A DNA stretch of 64,000 nt from Bacteroidales bacterium (GCA_015491905.1 WGGC01000169.1:1-64000); one strand, 5' to 3'. Positions 26,301 to 34,991 are shown, counted from the first letter of the stretch. Program-made: numbers and translations. Notes: generated by a model from the sequence alone, not told the origin.

Positions 26301-26505
26301 CGTGGTTATAATCATTATCAGATAAAAGATTAAGCACCTCTAAAACCCTTGATTTCATTTCATTGGCAGCCTTATTAGTAAAAGTTATCGCCAATACGCT
26401 ATGAAACAGAGAAGGATTTTTCAAAGTAATTTTCAGGTATTCCTTCACCAGAGTTGTTGTCTTTCCTGATCCGGCAGAAGATTTATAAACCAGAAAATTT
26501 CGCAT
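23365..26505 (-). CDS. AddA-like UvrD-family helicase-nuclease
   Basis: This 1046-residue protein is probably the helicase subunit of an AddAB-type double-strand-break repair enzyme. It begins with Walker A SAGSGKT (10-16) and motif Ia AITFTNKAANEMKSR. It has Walker B LIDEFQDTS (about 387), motif III VVGDAKQAIYRFRNG, motif IV NYRS, motif V MTAHKAKGLKFG (about 736) and motif VI YVAFTRPVDALYI. The C-terminus holds a RecB-type PD-(D/E)xK nuclease: GEVVHEML, RPDRVVMINNKLVIIDYKTGE (about 985-1005) and a tyrosine-containing QLENYA helix. The AddB partner is not adjacent. Upstream tamB is on the same strand, 123 bp away. Confidence 0.9.
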   Translation of the reverse strand: MRNFLVYKSSAGSGKTTTLVKEYLKITLKNPSLFHSVLAITFTNKAANEMKSRVLEVLNLLSDNDYNHEIIRLLIVELGLSKELLSKNALKLRSLIIHRYDDFGISTIDSFVHQIVRTFSNDLKLPQGFDVILDDDDIIPFIIENIYGKIGKDKAFTEIITRFVLKKIDEEKSYDLTKNLTEFIKKQFSEDIILHGGELTKHTSDELLKVIYTIAESLRNIKNELVSVASDGVDIIEKNAIDIKSFYHGVQGVGGYLLKIKNWKFNNIINDLSPNSYVKKAINDDIWYGKSLDESSKSSIDSISPYLSDIVLKIATLSKKYIIRKLIYDKIFEWALITEIKTLLQIFIEETQQVHISEFNKRIHQEIAGQPIPFIYERIGLRYRHYLIDEFQDTSVLQWKNLLPLINESLGNGNFNMVVGDAKQAIYRFRNGEVELFTHLPRVYPNPETPQEEQIETALIANYKEESLNINYRSRENIINFNNDFFSQTKINLGENFSKVYENHEQVVPETNNKENGLVSVRIKDVTETSIDKERQNAVKEIIEELQKKNYPLKNICILTRGNKEGASVAAFLLQNGIPVVSADSLKLSASPSVRILISFLKLISNKNDKLALSEFIVAYAQIQQDESLFYSLFDVAKEKENPLIWFKENILNSLPDPKHLETFSVYEMVVAVARYLLINYQENLFFRFFLDFVHDKKNVYHGLENFLLLWEEKKSGLSIVLPEGLDAVQVMTAHKAKGLKFGTVIADLYNFNNKFTKEDLWVELDIPELNNFSRGLLKISSALDKVGMGEIYNYEKSKTFLDFFNLIYVAFTRPVDALYILSYKKKKGDKFFGLLKEFLKRKSIWSDEKLQYDFGKFPELSSAIKQQKEVFTDTESKIPSDLWYNHLIIAPVENHKIESLTADSPRLYGEVVHEMLSEINTIDDVENVVNLYLLKGLVDKIEVPDLIIKIKKTLEHPDIAAYYQKGLHIKNESEIFDFNTNKIFRPDRVVMINNKLVIIDYKTGEKRKEHYKQLENYATIFLDMGYDKIEKKLVYLNQDIYVETF

Positions 26506-26628
26506 TATAATTTTTTTAATTGGTTTGATTACAAATATTAATGAAAAGAAGTAGGTTATTTTTTACTAAAATAATAATTTTATCAATGGATACCCAGTAT
26601 TAATAATAATTAATACAAACAAACATTA

Positions 26629-29600
26629 TTATTTATTCTTTTTTACTGATTTATGTTTTTTCTTTTTTCGTTTACCAAATATTTCGGCGATATTGTTAAA
26701 AGATTTCTGGAAAGCAATACCCACTCCTTGTGTATATGGAGAAATTTTATCATAATTATTATAATAATACCATGAATTAACATTAGAGTGATTGAAAGCC
26801 TTAAGCATCCAGGTTCCGTCTTTTGTAAGTTTATATCCTATATCAACATCACCGACAAGATTTGATGCAGAGCGTTTTTGACGATCATAAGACATGCCGA
26901 AATTTCCATTAATTACAAGTCTTTCATCAAAAAGTTGAGTGGATAAAGCAACATCAAACTCTTCCTTAGTAAGTCTGGATCCGGGATTATAACTTAAGCC
27001 CACATCAAGATTCTGACTAAAACTGGATAGTAACCCGCTAAGTTGATTAGTCAATATATTATAATAAGATGATGTTAAATTAACATTAGAACGATTATTC
27101 GGGACAAATGATTTTAGCACTAGTAGAGAAATCATTTCCTGGTTCATTAGCGCCTGGTTTGTGGTATCTAATTGGGCATATGCCATTCTTTGGAGGTCAG
27201 GATCCAGATCTGGAAATTTAATCTGAAATTTCATTTGTGGGTTAAGCAAATCTTTTGTTAAAACTACATAGCAATCAACATTAACTCTGTTTCTATAGTT
27301 TGATGTAGTGTCGATAGTAACACCTAAAGTGCTTAAATCAGCTTTTACTTTATAAAGACCTCTTAAATTGACAGTTGCTTTATAAGGATCCCCCGTCCAT
27401 GAAATTCGTCCTCCCTTAACCAGAGAAAAATGTTTTTTAATAAAATCTGCAAGAGTTAAGTCAAACGACCCCTTATCCACTATATAGTCTCCTGCCAAAC
27501 TCACATTACCGGCAGAATTTACCGAAAGATTTAAACCACCTTGCCCTTGTGATTGAATATTACCTAACCCATATGGAAGAAAAATTGTTAATAATGCATT
27601 AGGGTTAACATTCATATTGATATTAATTTCATATTGACTAGGTGGCGGTTTAGGGATATTTAGTACTGTTACTTTTTTCCTGTGTTTCTTTATTTTTAGT
27701 GGAGGCTTTACAAAACTTATAAATTTTTTATCTGATATTTCACCCGTATAATCTAAGGGCAATATAACTGAAGTTCCGGCATCTGTACTGGCATTTATAT
27801 TAAGATTAATATTATCAACAGGCCCGGTGATAAATATATTACCAGAGGCAATCGCAGTACCATAATAAACATCTCCTGGTTTCCTTTGTGTATTAAAAAA
27901 CAATAATCGTTTTGTATTAACCGAAACATCAAAGGCAGTATTTTTAAAACCAGGGAAAAGTAATTTTCCTGAAACATTAGCTATATTACCTAAGGTATCT
28001 CTTAAAATAAAATTACCAAAATCAACATCATTTTTATTTAAGGTGAACCTTGCTTTTGGTATAAAATATTTAGTATTTAAATAATTCACTTTCAACGAGG
28101 TACTATCTAGAGTAATGTAACCCCTAAACTCAGGCTTTGTAATCAATCCAAACAAATGTATTTTACCACTTGCTTTCCCATTCAATTCTGTAACATATTC
28201 TCTAACAAATGAATTAATACCATTTATTTTAATAGTATTTAAGGATATGTTTAAATCTAGTTGACTTGTATCCCGGTAAGGGAAGTAAAAACCATCCATC
28301 CCAAATATTTTTTTATTTTCTCCATTTACATTTTTTATGACTTGTGATTTAATAAATGCTGAATTATTTACATTATCCCAGGTACTTAACAAATATGCAG
28401 TTCCCATTCCTGTTTTATTAAACGACAACCCCTTAATGGTTAAATTTCCAACTCTTGAAAGAGTTTTACCGGTTTTTGTCATATTTAGGTAACCGTTAAT
28501 AATACCATCCAAATCGAAGCCAGCATAATGCCAAACCATATCCAAATTTGATAAATTCCAATTTGAAAAAACTATTTCCAATGAATCTCCCGATTTTTCA
28601 GGGATTTTTCCTTTGATATCAACTAAAGAATTACCGCCATGAATAGTGAAATTTTTAAATTCCCATCCTGTAGGAGATAAAAACATTCTATTCTTAGGGT
28701 TTATCCACCATAAGGTATCGTTTACAAACACTCTGGTTTTAGAAAATTTTAGTAACTCTGAATTCTTTTTCAAAGAAAAAACACCATCAATTTCTCCAAT
28801 ATTTTTCTTTTTAGACTTTAAATTATCCCAGTCAAAAGCAAAACGAAGGGAGTCAGTAAAAACTTTTAATTTAAAAGCTAAGCTGTCGAGGCCGAAAACT
28901 GATTTATCTTTTTTGGTACTATCCTTTAAAATCAAGTGAGAGATATTTAATCCTAATTTTAAAGAATCCGGTTTACCATTTGCTGAAATAAGGTTATTAC
29001 GAAATTCTATACCCTGATATTTTATTAAATTAGAATTAAACCTTGCTTTAATAGAAGGCTTATAGAAATTCATTTGTGCTTCCAACATAGTGTTAGGACT
29101 AATGTTAAGTCCTTTGATAAACTGCTCTCCAATAATTTCAGGTTCCCATAACTGAACATTTAATGCTAAATTTTTTGATTTTAATTTATTTGTTACTCCA
29201 AAATAAGGAACCCCTTTATAAAAAGAATGTAATAATTTCTGAATAGAAAAACTTATATCGCCAAAATCAAAATCTCCTGTCATTTGCACATTTAAAAGAT
29301 CTGAAATCAAGTTCCAATGCTGTCTATTTGAAGTACCTGATTTTTTTACAATTAAAGTTTTTACAGGATAATTTATAGTATCAAAAATAAGATGAGTATT
29401 TCTTAATGAAAGACTGCCAATAAGAGATTGTAAATCCATACCCTTAAATGTGAAAGTTCCTTCAGAAACAATATGAAATTTCTTTTCTTTCCAAATTCCT
29501 AAAGACGCAAAGTCAGCTTTATTTATCTTCAGCTTATAATTAAAAGAAGGAACCTTATTTAATTTTGTTATGCCATTAATTAGTACTTTAAGGTTAGGAT

Positions 29601-31128
29601 CATCAATTTGTAAATTATTGTTAAGTATCTCATTATCTATAAAACCATGATATGCCAATTTATGATAAGAATATCCTAAAAAGTCAATAGAATGAATGTA
29701 AAACCTTCCCCAGTTATTGTTTTTACCCGGTTGGGCAGGGTTATAGCGTAATGCAGCCTCAAGAGTTACTTTTCCCAATGGAATACTTTTTAACAACATT
29801 TCATTTAAAGGAAATTCACGTGCTTTAACATCCAGCCCTAACCGAAATTGCCCGCTTTTTTTGCTAAACAGAGAAATATCAAAATTTATAATCCCTGAAT
29901 CAGGAGACTGAATATTTATACCTGAAATAAAGTTATCATAATAGCCATTAAAATTTCCGGAAATATTAAAATCTTTTAAATGCTGAATAATTTTCGGCAT
30001 TTGAATAGTCATTTTTTGCGGTAAAAGAAAAGCCTGAATATCATTTACTGTAGTTTTCAACTTAGAAATATTTCCGGTTATTTGAGTGGTAAAGAAATCA
30101 GGAAGACCTTTCATAGAAACATTTCCGGTAAAATTGGTTGCTTCCCCAAAACCAATATTCATATTTTTAGTATGAAAATTATTAACTGTTCCCAATGCCT
30201 TACCGCCATTAATCTTTAAAACATTCTTCATGTCAAATAGTTCCTGTGCAAAATAACCCAAGTCAGACATATCAAGGATTGACTTTTTTAACGTTGCATT
30301 CATTCGAACACTATCAATATAATAAGCATAAGTATTCCAGCTTTTTGCCCGCATTGAATAATTTAACTTTAAATGAGAATGATTTGTTTTAATATCGATA
30401 CCATTAAAAACAAATATTTTAGGACTAACAATAATATCAGATTTTAAATTTATTATTTTAAATCCCGATCGTTCAACTGCAGAGAACTTTTTTAATATAA
30501 AATGAATAGAATCATCAACAAGGCTGAATTTATCGGCTAATATTCTGCCATCATTCATTTGTAAATTTTCAAAATCAATCGTATGAGGAAGAATTTTATT
30601 ATGAGCATTAGAATTTTTTAATTGAAAACGGACGTTATTTAAATCTAAATGGTCTATCTTAAGTTTAAAAGGAGTTCCTTTACCGGGAACAGTATCATGA
30701 GGAAGAAGAAAATTAAGAAATTGAATAAATGTATATTCCTTATCTCCGGGAGGAATATATAATCGAAAATCCAGGCTGTCAATTTTTACAGAGTGCAGAT
30801 TTAACCTTCCTGTTAAAAGTTCAAAAAAATTTAATTTCACTTCCAGGCTGCCTGCATTTAAAATAGGATTTCCGGAGGTATCATTTAAGAAAACTCCAGA
30901 AGCCGTAAAACCATGTAATAAATTAATATTTATTGTTTTTATTCCCATTGCCGAATGGGTTCGATAAGCAATATTCTTTGTTACTTCATTGGCAATAAAT
31001 GTTTGTATCCGTGGCTGGCGAACAAGAAAAGCAAGTAAAACAAGCAATATCAGTAAACTAAGTATTATAAACACCAAAGCTCCGATAATCTTTTTTTTAA
31101 TACTTTTGCTATGTTTTTTTTCTTTCAA
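26629..31128 (-). CDS. tamB: TamB-like inner-membrane/periplasmic translocation and assembly protein
   Basis: This is a 1499-residue AsmA/TamB-superfamily protein, thought to bridge the envelope and move phospholipids or assist outer-membrane protein assembly. It has a Lys-rich start, one membrane anchor (about 14-36, GALVFIILSLLILLVLLAFLV), a very long beta-rich region, and a C-terminal DUF490/TamB domain with NININASTDAGTSVILPLDY, GSFDLTLADFIKKHFSLVKGGRISWTGDPYKATVNL and the late barrel-like strands GLSYNPGSRLTKEEFDVALSTQLFDERLVINGNFGM. The start is TTG at 31128: the next Met (about residue 61) would remove the anchor. Its start codon abuts the tsaD ATG on the other strand with no bases between. 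Confidence 0.9.
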   Translation of the reverse strand: MKEKKHSKSIKKKIIGALVFIILSLLILLVLLAFLVRQPRIQTFIANEVTKNIAYRTHSAMGIKTININLLHGFTASGVFLNDTSGNPILNAGSLEVKLNFFELLTGRLNLHSVKIDSLDFRLYIPPGDKEYTFIQFLNFLLPHDTVPGKGTPFKLKIDHLDLNNVRFQLKNSNAHNKILPHTIDFENLQMNDGRILADKFSLVDDSIHFILKKFSAVERSGFKIINLKSDIIVSPKIFVFNGIDIKTNHSHLKLNYSMRAKSWNTYAYYIDSVRMNATLKKSILDMSDLGYFAQELFDMKNVLKINGGKALGTVNNFHTKNMNIGFGEATNFTGNVSMKGLPDFFTTQITGNISKLKTTVNDIQAFLLPQKMTIQMPKIIQHLKDFNISGNFNGYYDNFISGINIQSPDSGIINFDISLFSKKSGQFRLGLDVKAREFPLNEMLLKSIPLGKVTLEAALRYNPAQPGKNNNWGRFYIHSIDFLGYSYHKLAYHGFIDNEILNNNLQIDDPNLKVLINGITKLNKVPSFNYKLKINKADFASLGIWKEKKFHIVSEGTFTFKGMDLQSLIGSLSLRNTHLIFDTINYPVKTLIVKKSGTSNRQHWNLISDLLNVQMTGDFDFGDISFSIQKLLHSFYKGVPYFGVTNKLKSKNLALNVQLWEPEIIGEQFIKGLNISPNTMLEAQMNFYKPSIKARFNSNLIKYQGIEFRNNLISANGKPDSLKLGLNISHLILKDSTKKDKSVFGLDSLAFKLKVFTDSLRFAFDWDNLKSKKKNIGEIDGVFSLKKNSELLKFSKTRVFVNDTLWWINPKNRMFLSPTGWEFKNFTIHGGNSLVDIKGKIPEKSGDSLEIVFSNWNLSNLDMVWHYAGFDLDGIINGYLNMTKTGKTLSRVGNLTIKGLSFNKTGMGTAYLLSTWDNVNNSAFIKSQVIKNVNGENKKIFGMDGFYFPYRDTSQLDLNISLNTIKINGINSFVREYVTELNGKASGKIHLFGLITKPEFRGYITLDSTSLKVNYLNTKYFIPKARFTLNKNDVDFGNFILRDTLGNIANVSGKLLFPGFKNTAFDVSVNTKRLLFFNTQRKPGDVYYGTAIASGNIFITGPVDNINLNINASTDAGTSVILPLDYTGEISDKKFISFVKPPLKIKKHRKKVTVLNIPKPPPSQYEININMNVNPNALLTIFLPYGLGNIQSQGQGGLNLSVNSAGNVSLAGDYIVDKGSFDLTLADFIKKHFSLVKGGRISWTGDPYKATVNLRGLYKVKADLSTLGVTIDTTSNYRNRVNVDCYVVLTKDLLNPQMKFQIKFPDLDPDLQRMAYAQLDTTNQALMNQEMISLLVLKSFVPNNRSNVNLTSSYYNILTNQLSGLLSSFSQNLDVGLSYNPGSRLTKEEFDVALSTQLFDERLVINGNFGMSYDRQKRSASNLVGDVDIGYKLTKDGTWMLKAFNHSNVNSWYYYNNYDKISPYTQGVGIAFQKSFNNIAEIFGKRKKKKHKSVKKNK
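31101..31108 (+). promoter_or_regulatory. Bacteroidota -7 box (TACTTTTG) for tsaD, inside tamB
   Basis: It is an exact TAnnTTTG match 20 nt before the tsaD ATG at 31129. It lies within the first codons of tamB on the opposite strand and argues against the in-frame upstream ATG at 31111. Confidence 0.6.
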
Positions 31129-32145
31129 ATGAGTATATATATATTAGGTATAGAATCTTCTTGCGATGACACATCGGCAGCTGTTTTAAAAGACCAGCAA
31201 ATATTATCAAATATCATTGCAAATCAAAGTATCCACCAGTCTTTTGGAGGTGTAGTTCCTGAATTAGCTTCAAGAGCTCACCAGCAAAATATAATTCCCG
31301 TAGTTGAAATCGCTTTACGTGAAGCAAAAATAAGGAAAAATCAATTGAATGCCATTGCTTTTACAAGAGGCCCCGGATTATTAGGTTCATTATTGGTAGG
31401 CACCTCTTTTGCAAAGTCGTTTGCAATGGGTTTAGGCATTCCTATTATTGAGGTTAATCACCTGAGAGCACATATTTTATCACATTTTGTCAAAGAAAAA
31501 GAAGGACAAAAAATGCCATCTTTTCCTTTTCTGTGCTTAACAGTTTCCGGAGGTCATACTCAAATTGTTAAAGTATCAAGCCCTTCAAAAATGGAAATAC
31601 TGGGAACAACTATTGATGATGCTGCCGGAGAAGCATTTGACAAAGCTGCAAAAATAATGGGATTACCTTATCCGGGAGGGCCACAAATAGATAAACTTGC
31701 TGCCAAAGGCGATCCGCTAAGATTTTCTTTTCCTGAACCAAAAATTCAAGGATTAAATTATAGTTTCAGCGGTTTAAAAACTTCCTTTTTATATTTTATA
31801 AGAGACAATTTAATAAATGATCAGAATTTTATTGAAAAAAACAAATCAGACCTGGCAGCATCCATTCAATACACAATAATAAAAGTTTTATTAAGCAAAC
31901 TAAAAAGAGCTTCAAGAGAATCTGGCATTAAAGAAATTGCAATTGCCGGAGGGGTATCAGCAAATTCAGGGTTAAGAAAAAGTTTAATGGAAACTGCCAG
32001 TAAAGAAAAATGGAATGTTTATATTCCAAGTTTTCAGTTTACAACCGATAATGCCGCAATGATAGCTATTGCCGGATATTTTAAATACCTTGATAAGGAT
32101 TTTGCAACACAGGATATAACTCCTTACGCAAAAAGCAAACTTTAA
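31129..32145 (+). CDS. tsaD: tRNA N6-adenosine threonylcarbamoyltransferase
   Basis: TsaD transfers threonylcarbamoyl to A37 of ANN-decoding tRNAs, with TsaB and TsaE. The 338-residue protein starts MSIYILGIESSCDDTSAAVL, and has SFGGVVPELASRAHQ, the metal-binding HxxxH in NHLRAH, LTVSGGHTQIV, GTTIDDAAGEAFDKAAKIMGLPYPGGP, SFSGLKT and the C-terminal DNAAMIA (Asp metal ligand), all canonical. I chose ATG 31129 because families begin here and the -7 box leaves ATG 31111 at or before the expected transcription start. The adjacent tamB start codon is immediately next to it on the other strand. Confidence 0.97.
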   Translation: MSIYILGIESSCDDTSAAVLKDQQILSNIIANQSIHQSFGGVVPELASRAHQQNIIPVVEIALREAKIRKNQLNAIAFTRGPGLLGSLLVGTSFAKSFAMGLGIPIIEVNHLRAHILSHFVKEKEGQKMPSFPFLCLTVSGGHTQIVKVSSPSKMEILGTTIDDAAGEAFDKAAKIMGLPYPGGPQIDKLAAKGDPLRFSFPEPKIQGLNYSFSGLKTSFLYFIRDNLINDQNFIEKNKSDLAASIQYTIIKVLLSKLKRASRESGIKEIAIAGGVSANSGLRKSLMETASKEKWNVYIPSFQFTTDNAAMIAIAGYFKYLDKDFATQDITPYAKSKL

Positions 32146-32189
32146 TTACAAAAAATCTAAAAAAAATAATAATTCAATATCAATATTTA

Positions 32190-32197
32190 TATCTTTG
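32190..32197 (+). promoter_or_regulatory. Bacteroidota -7 box (TATCTTTG) for the lysC leader
   Basis: It is an exact TAnnTTTG match 45 nt after the tsaD stop and 14 nt before the leader-peptide ATG. It gives the attenuated operon its own promoter. Confidence 0.6.
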
Positions 32198-32211
32198 TCT
32201 CAATTCAAGTA

Positions 32212-32280
32212 ATGATAAAAATGATAAAAAATATTAAACATATAAAACATAGTAAACCGAGCATATTACGCGACCGGTAA
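32212..32280 (+). CDS. Lysine-rich attenuator leader peptide (22 codons)
   Basis: A 22-residue ORF has Lys at positions 3, 6, 9, 12 and 15 (all AAA), with Ile at 2, 5, 8, 11 and 18, then ends Leu-Arg-Asp-Arg and TAA. It sits between a promoter box and an intrinsic terminator, directly upstream of lysC-lysA. I infer that it is translated to sense lysyl-tRNA supply. A ribosome stalled at Lys15 would leave the last two sense codons (GAC CGG, 32272-32277) free, and one reaching the stop would cover them. An inner ATG at 32221 could also start it. Confidence 0.72.
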   Translation: MIKMIKNIKHIKHSKPSILRDR

Positions 32281-32323
32281 TAAATGTTATTTTTATAAAC
32301 TATCATAAAAAATAAACCCGGTC
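32272..32323 (+). promoter_or_regulatory. Predicted antiterminator hairpin of the lysC attenuator
   Basis: GACCGG at 32272-32277 (last two leader codons) is exactly complementary to CCGGTC at 32318-32323 (5' arm of the terminator). Between them 32287-32296 (TTATTTTTAT) pairs with 32305-32315, with one bulged A, bringing the GC arms together. Forming this structure is incompatible with the terminator. The pairing was done by hand; energies were not computed. Confidence 0.65.
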
Positions 32324-32345
32324 AAAAACTTGACCGGGTTTTTTT
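32314..32345 (+). terminator. Attenuator terminator before lysC
   Basis: A perfect 11-bp stem (32314-32324 with 32331-32341), GC-rich in the middle, has a 6-nt loop and is followed by a T run through 32345. It lies 23 bp before the lysC ATG and has no gene of its own to terminate other than the leader ORF. Confidence 0.9.
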
Positions 32346-32368
32346 ATGCTTAATTCAATCAAAACAAA

Positions 32369-33682
32369 ATGAAGGTTTTAAAATTTGGAGGTACCTCGTT
32401 AGGAAATTCCGAAAGAATTAAAAATGCAGTTGAAATTGTATTACAAGAAAGTAAAGCATTTGTTGTCTTGTCAGCAATGAGTGGTACTACAAACCGGCTT
32501 ATTGATATAAGTGATCATGTATTAAAAAATAATAAGCAAAAAGCACTTAAGTCTGCTTACAAACTTAGAAATCAATATCATTCTATTGCCGCAGATTTAC
32601 TGAAAGAGCCTGAAAAAGCAATAGAGCAGATTAATAAATACTTTGCAATTTTAGAAAATCAAATCCAAGTATCGCCAAAACCATATACAGAAAAGCATAT
32701 AGTTTCATTTGGCGAACTTCTTTCTACAAATTTATTCTATCAGTATTTAAAACAAAACAACATCAAAAGCACGCTTTTAAATGCTACTGAGTTGATTCGT
32801 CTGAACAGTAAAAATGAACCGGAAGTTGAAGATATTAAAAGCAAATTAGAAAATAAGATACAGCTATATAATGAATCAAGAATATTTATTACTCAAGGAT
32901 TTATATGCAGTGATATAGAAGGAAACATTTCTAATCTTGGCCGGGGAGGCAGTGATTATTCAGCTTCATTATTTGGAGCTGCCCTTAATGCAGATGAAAT
33001 TCAAATATGGACTGATATTGATGGTGTACAAAATAATGACCCAAGGATTATTGATAGCACACAACCCATTAGAAAATTGCTGTTTGATGAAGCGGCAGAA
33101 CTGGCATATTTTGGAGCAAAAATTCTTCATCCCTCATGTGTTTTACCGGCTAAAGAAAACAATATTCCTGTTTTATTAAAAAACACTCTTCATCCAGACG
33201 ACCCAGGCACATCCATAAGTAAGAAAACAGAAGGAACAGGTTTTAAAGCAGTAGCTGCAAGAGATAATATTACAGCTATACGCATTAAATCGAGCCGTAT
33301 GTTACTGGCTTATGGCTTTTTAAGAAAAGTTTTTGAGGTTTTTGAAAAATACGAAACTCCAATTGATATGATTACAACATCTGAAGTAGCAGTATCATTA
33401 ACCATTGATAATGAAATACATTTAAGCAAAATTATAGCTGAATTACAGACATACGGCACTGTATCAGTTAACAATAATAAAACAATTGTTGGAATTGTAG
33501 GAAATATAATGGCTGAAGAACCGGGGCATGCGGAAAAACTTTTTAGCGCCCTGGCAGACATTCCAATCAGAATGATTTCTTATGGAGCCAGTGCCTACAA
33601 TATGTCCATATTAATTAATACTGAAGATAAAAAACGTACCCTTCAAGCATTAAACGATAACTTATTTAATAGAAGAAAATGA
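32369..33682 (+). CDS. lysC: Aspartate kinase (monofunctional)
   Basis: This enzyme phosphorylates aspartate, the first step towards Lys, Met and Thr. The 437-residue protein has KFGGTSLGN at 4-12, the kinase-domain motifs FGELLST, LGRGGSDYSASLFGAALNADEIQIWTDIDGV and ELAYFGAKILHP, and then two ACT-like regions (about 290-430) for feedback control. It is not fused to homoserine dehydrogenase. It overlaps lysA by 4 nt, so it is the lysine-directed isozyme of a lysC-lysA operon. I infer control at two levels: ACT-domain feedback and the leader attenuator. Confidence 0.95.
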   Translation: MKVLKFGGTSLGNSERIKNAVEIVLQESKAFVVLSAMSGTTNRLIDISDHVLKNNKQKALKSAYKLRNQYHSIAADLLKEPEKAIEQINKYFAILENQIQVSPKPYTEKHIVSFGELLSTNLFYQYLKQNNIKSTLLNATELIRLNSKNEPEVEDIKSKLENKIQLYNESRIFITQGFICSDIEGNISNLGRGGSDYSASLFGAALNADEIQIWTDIDGVQNNDPRIIDSTQPIRKLLFDEAAELAYFGAKILHPSCVLPAKENNIPVLLKNTLHPDDPGTSISKKTEGTGFKAVAARDNITAIRIKSSRMLLAYGFLRKVFEVFEKYETPIDMITTSEVAVSLTIDNEIHLSKIIAELQTYGTVSVNNNKTIVGIVGNIMAEEPGHAEKLFSALADIPIRMISYGASAYNMSILINTEDKKRTLQALNDNLFNRRK

Positions 33683-34848
33683 TACCAAAAAAACTTATAG
33701 AACATATTAAATCTGCAAAAACGCCATTGTACTTTTACAATATGCAATTGCTTAGCCAAACTTTAGAACAGTTAAAAACGGCATCTTCCAAATACGGATA
33801 TCACATACATTATGCTTTAAAAGCAAATTTTAATTCTAAAATATTAAAAGAAATTAGCAGAATTGGATTGGGTGCAGACTGTGTAAGTGGAAATGAAATT
33901 GAAAAAGCACTGGAAAATGGTTTTCCGGCTGAGAAGATAGTTTTTGCCGGTGTTGGGAAAACCAATGATGAAATTTTATTGGCATTAAAAAATAACATTC
34001 AAGCTTTTAATTGTGAATCTTATCAGGAAATAATTATTATAAATGACCTGGCAAAAAAAACAGGCAGAAAAGCAAAAATATATTTGCGGTTAAACCCTGA
34101 TATTATAGCGGACACGCATAAAAATATCACAACCGGAAAGGCAGAGAATAAATTTGGCCTGCAGCCTTCCGAAACAGAGAAGTTTCTTCAAAACAGAGAT
34201 AATTTAAAAAACATTGAAGTAGAAGGATTACATTTCCACGTTGGATCACAAATCAGTGATATGAATGTTTTTAAAAACTTATGTTTTAAAGTAAACAAAT
34301 TACAGAATGATTTTTATAAAAAAGGGTTAAATATAAAAAATCTAAATATGGGCGGAGGTTTGGGAGTTGATTATTTAAATCCTAAAGAAAATGCCATCCC
34401 TGACTTTCAAAAGTATTTCGATACTTTTCATAATCACCTTAACCTTAAAGCAAACCAGCAGGTTCATTTTGAACTTGGAAGATCCATTGTGGCACAGATG
34501 GGAACTTTGTTCTCCAAGGTTTTATATATTAAAGAAGGTTTTCAAAATCCATTTGTAATTATTGATGCATCTATGACCGACTTATTGCGACCGGCACTAT
34601 ATGAAGCATTTCATAAAATTGAAAATCTTTCTAACACAAACAGACCAAAAATCAAAAGTATTTATGATGTTGCCGGTCCCGTATGTGAATCTTCAGATGT
34701 TTTTGCCCGAAATATTTCATTAGGAGACACACGAAGAGGAGATATTATTGCGATTTATTCAACAGGTGCCTACGGACAAGTTATGTCCTCTTCTTATAAT
34801 CTTCGGCCTGCAGCATCAACATTATACAGCGATGAATATTTATTTTAA
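33679..34848 (+). CDS. lysA: Diaminopimelate decarboxylase
   Basis: LysA makes L-lysine from meso-diaminopimelate with PLP, the last step of the pathway. The 389-residue protein has the PLP lysine Lys48 in HYALKAN, GLGADCVSGNEIEKAL, GLHFHVGSQI, NMGGGLGVDY and the acceptor-side VAGPVCESSDVFARN, with a C-terminal YGQVMSSSYNLRPAA. It is coupled to lysC through ATGA. No dapA, dapB or other diaminopimelate genes are in the window. Confidence 0.97.
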   Translation: MIPKKLIEHIKSAKTPLYFYNMQLLSQTLEQLKTASSKYGYHIHYALKANFNSKILKEISRIGLGADCVSGNEIEKALENGFPAEKIVFAGVGKTNDEILLALKNNIQAFNCESYQEIIIINDLAKKTGRKAKIYLRLNPDIIADTHKNITTGKAENKFGLQPSETEKFLQNRDNLKNIEVEGLHFHVGSQISDMNVFKNLCFKVNKLQNDFYKKGLNIKNLNMGGGLGVDYLNPKENAIPDFQKYFDTFHNHLNLKANQQVHFELGRSIVAQMGTLFSKVLYIKEGFQNPFVIIDASMTDLLRPALYEAFHKIENLSNTNRPKIKSIYDVAGPVCESSDVFARNISLGDTRRGDIIAIYSTGAYGQVMSSSYNLRPAASTLYSDEYLF

Positions 34849-34983
34849 AAACACATGGGTTTATATTTTAAACCAATCTTATTTGTAATTTTCCTTTTGT
34901 CTTAAAAGGTTTAGAAAATAAAGGCAAATTATTATCCGAAAGCTAATTTTTGACTATTTATACCTCTCTTTACAAACTTTAAT

Positions 34984-34991
34984 TATTTTTG
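34984..34991 (+). promoter_or_regulatory. Bacteroidota -7 box (TATTTTTG) for the DhaL-DegV gene
   Basis: It is an exact TAnnTTTG match 28 nt before the TTG start at 35020. Two small hairpins (around 34860-34873 and 34890-34910) lie between it and lysA, neither a convincing terminator. Confidence 0.5.

Noticed and set aside
32200-32345. Lysine (L-box) riboswitch before lysC
   Set aside because: The leader is only about 150 nt, AT-rich, and lacks the five-helix junction and conserved core of the L-box. The leader-peptide attenuator explains the sequence better.
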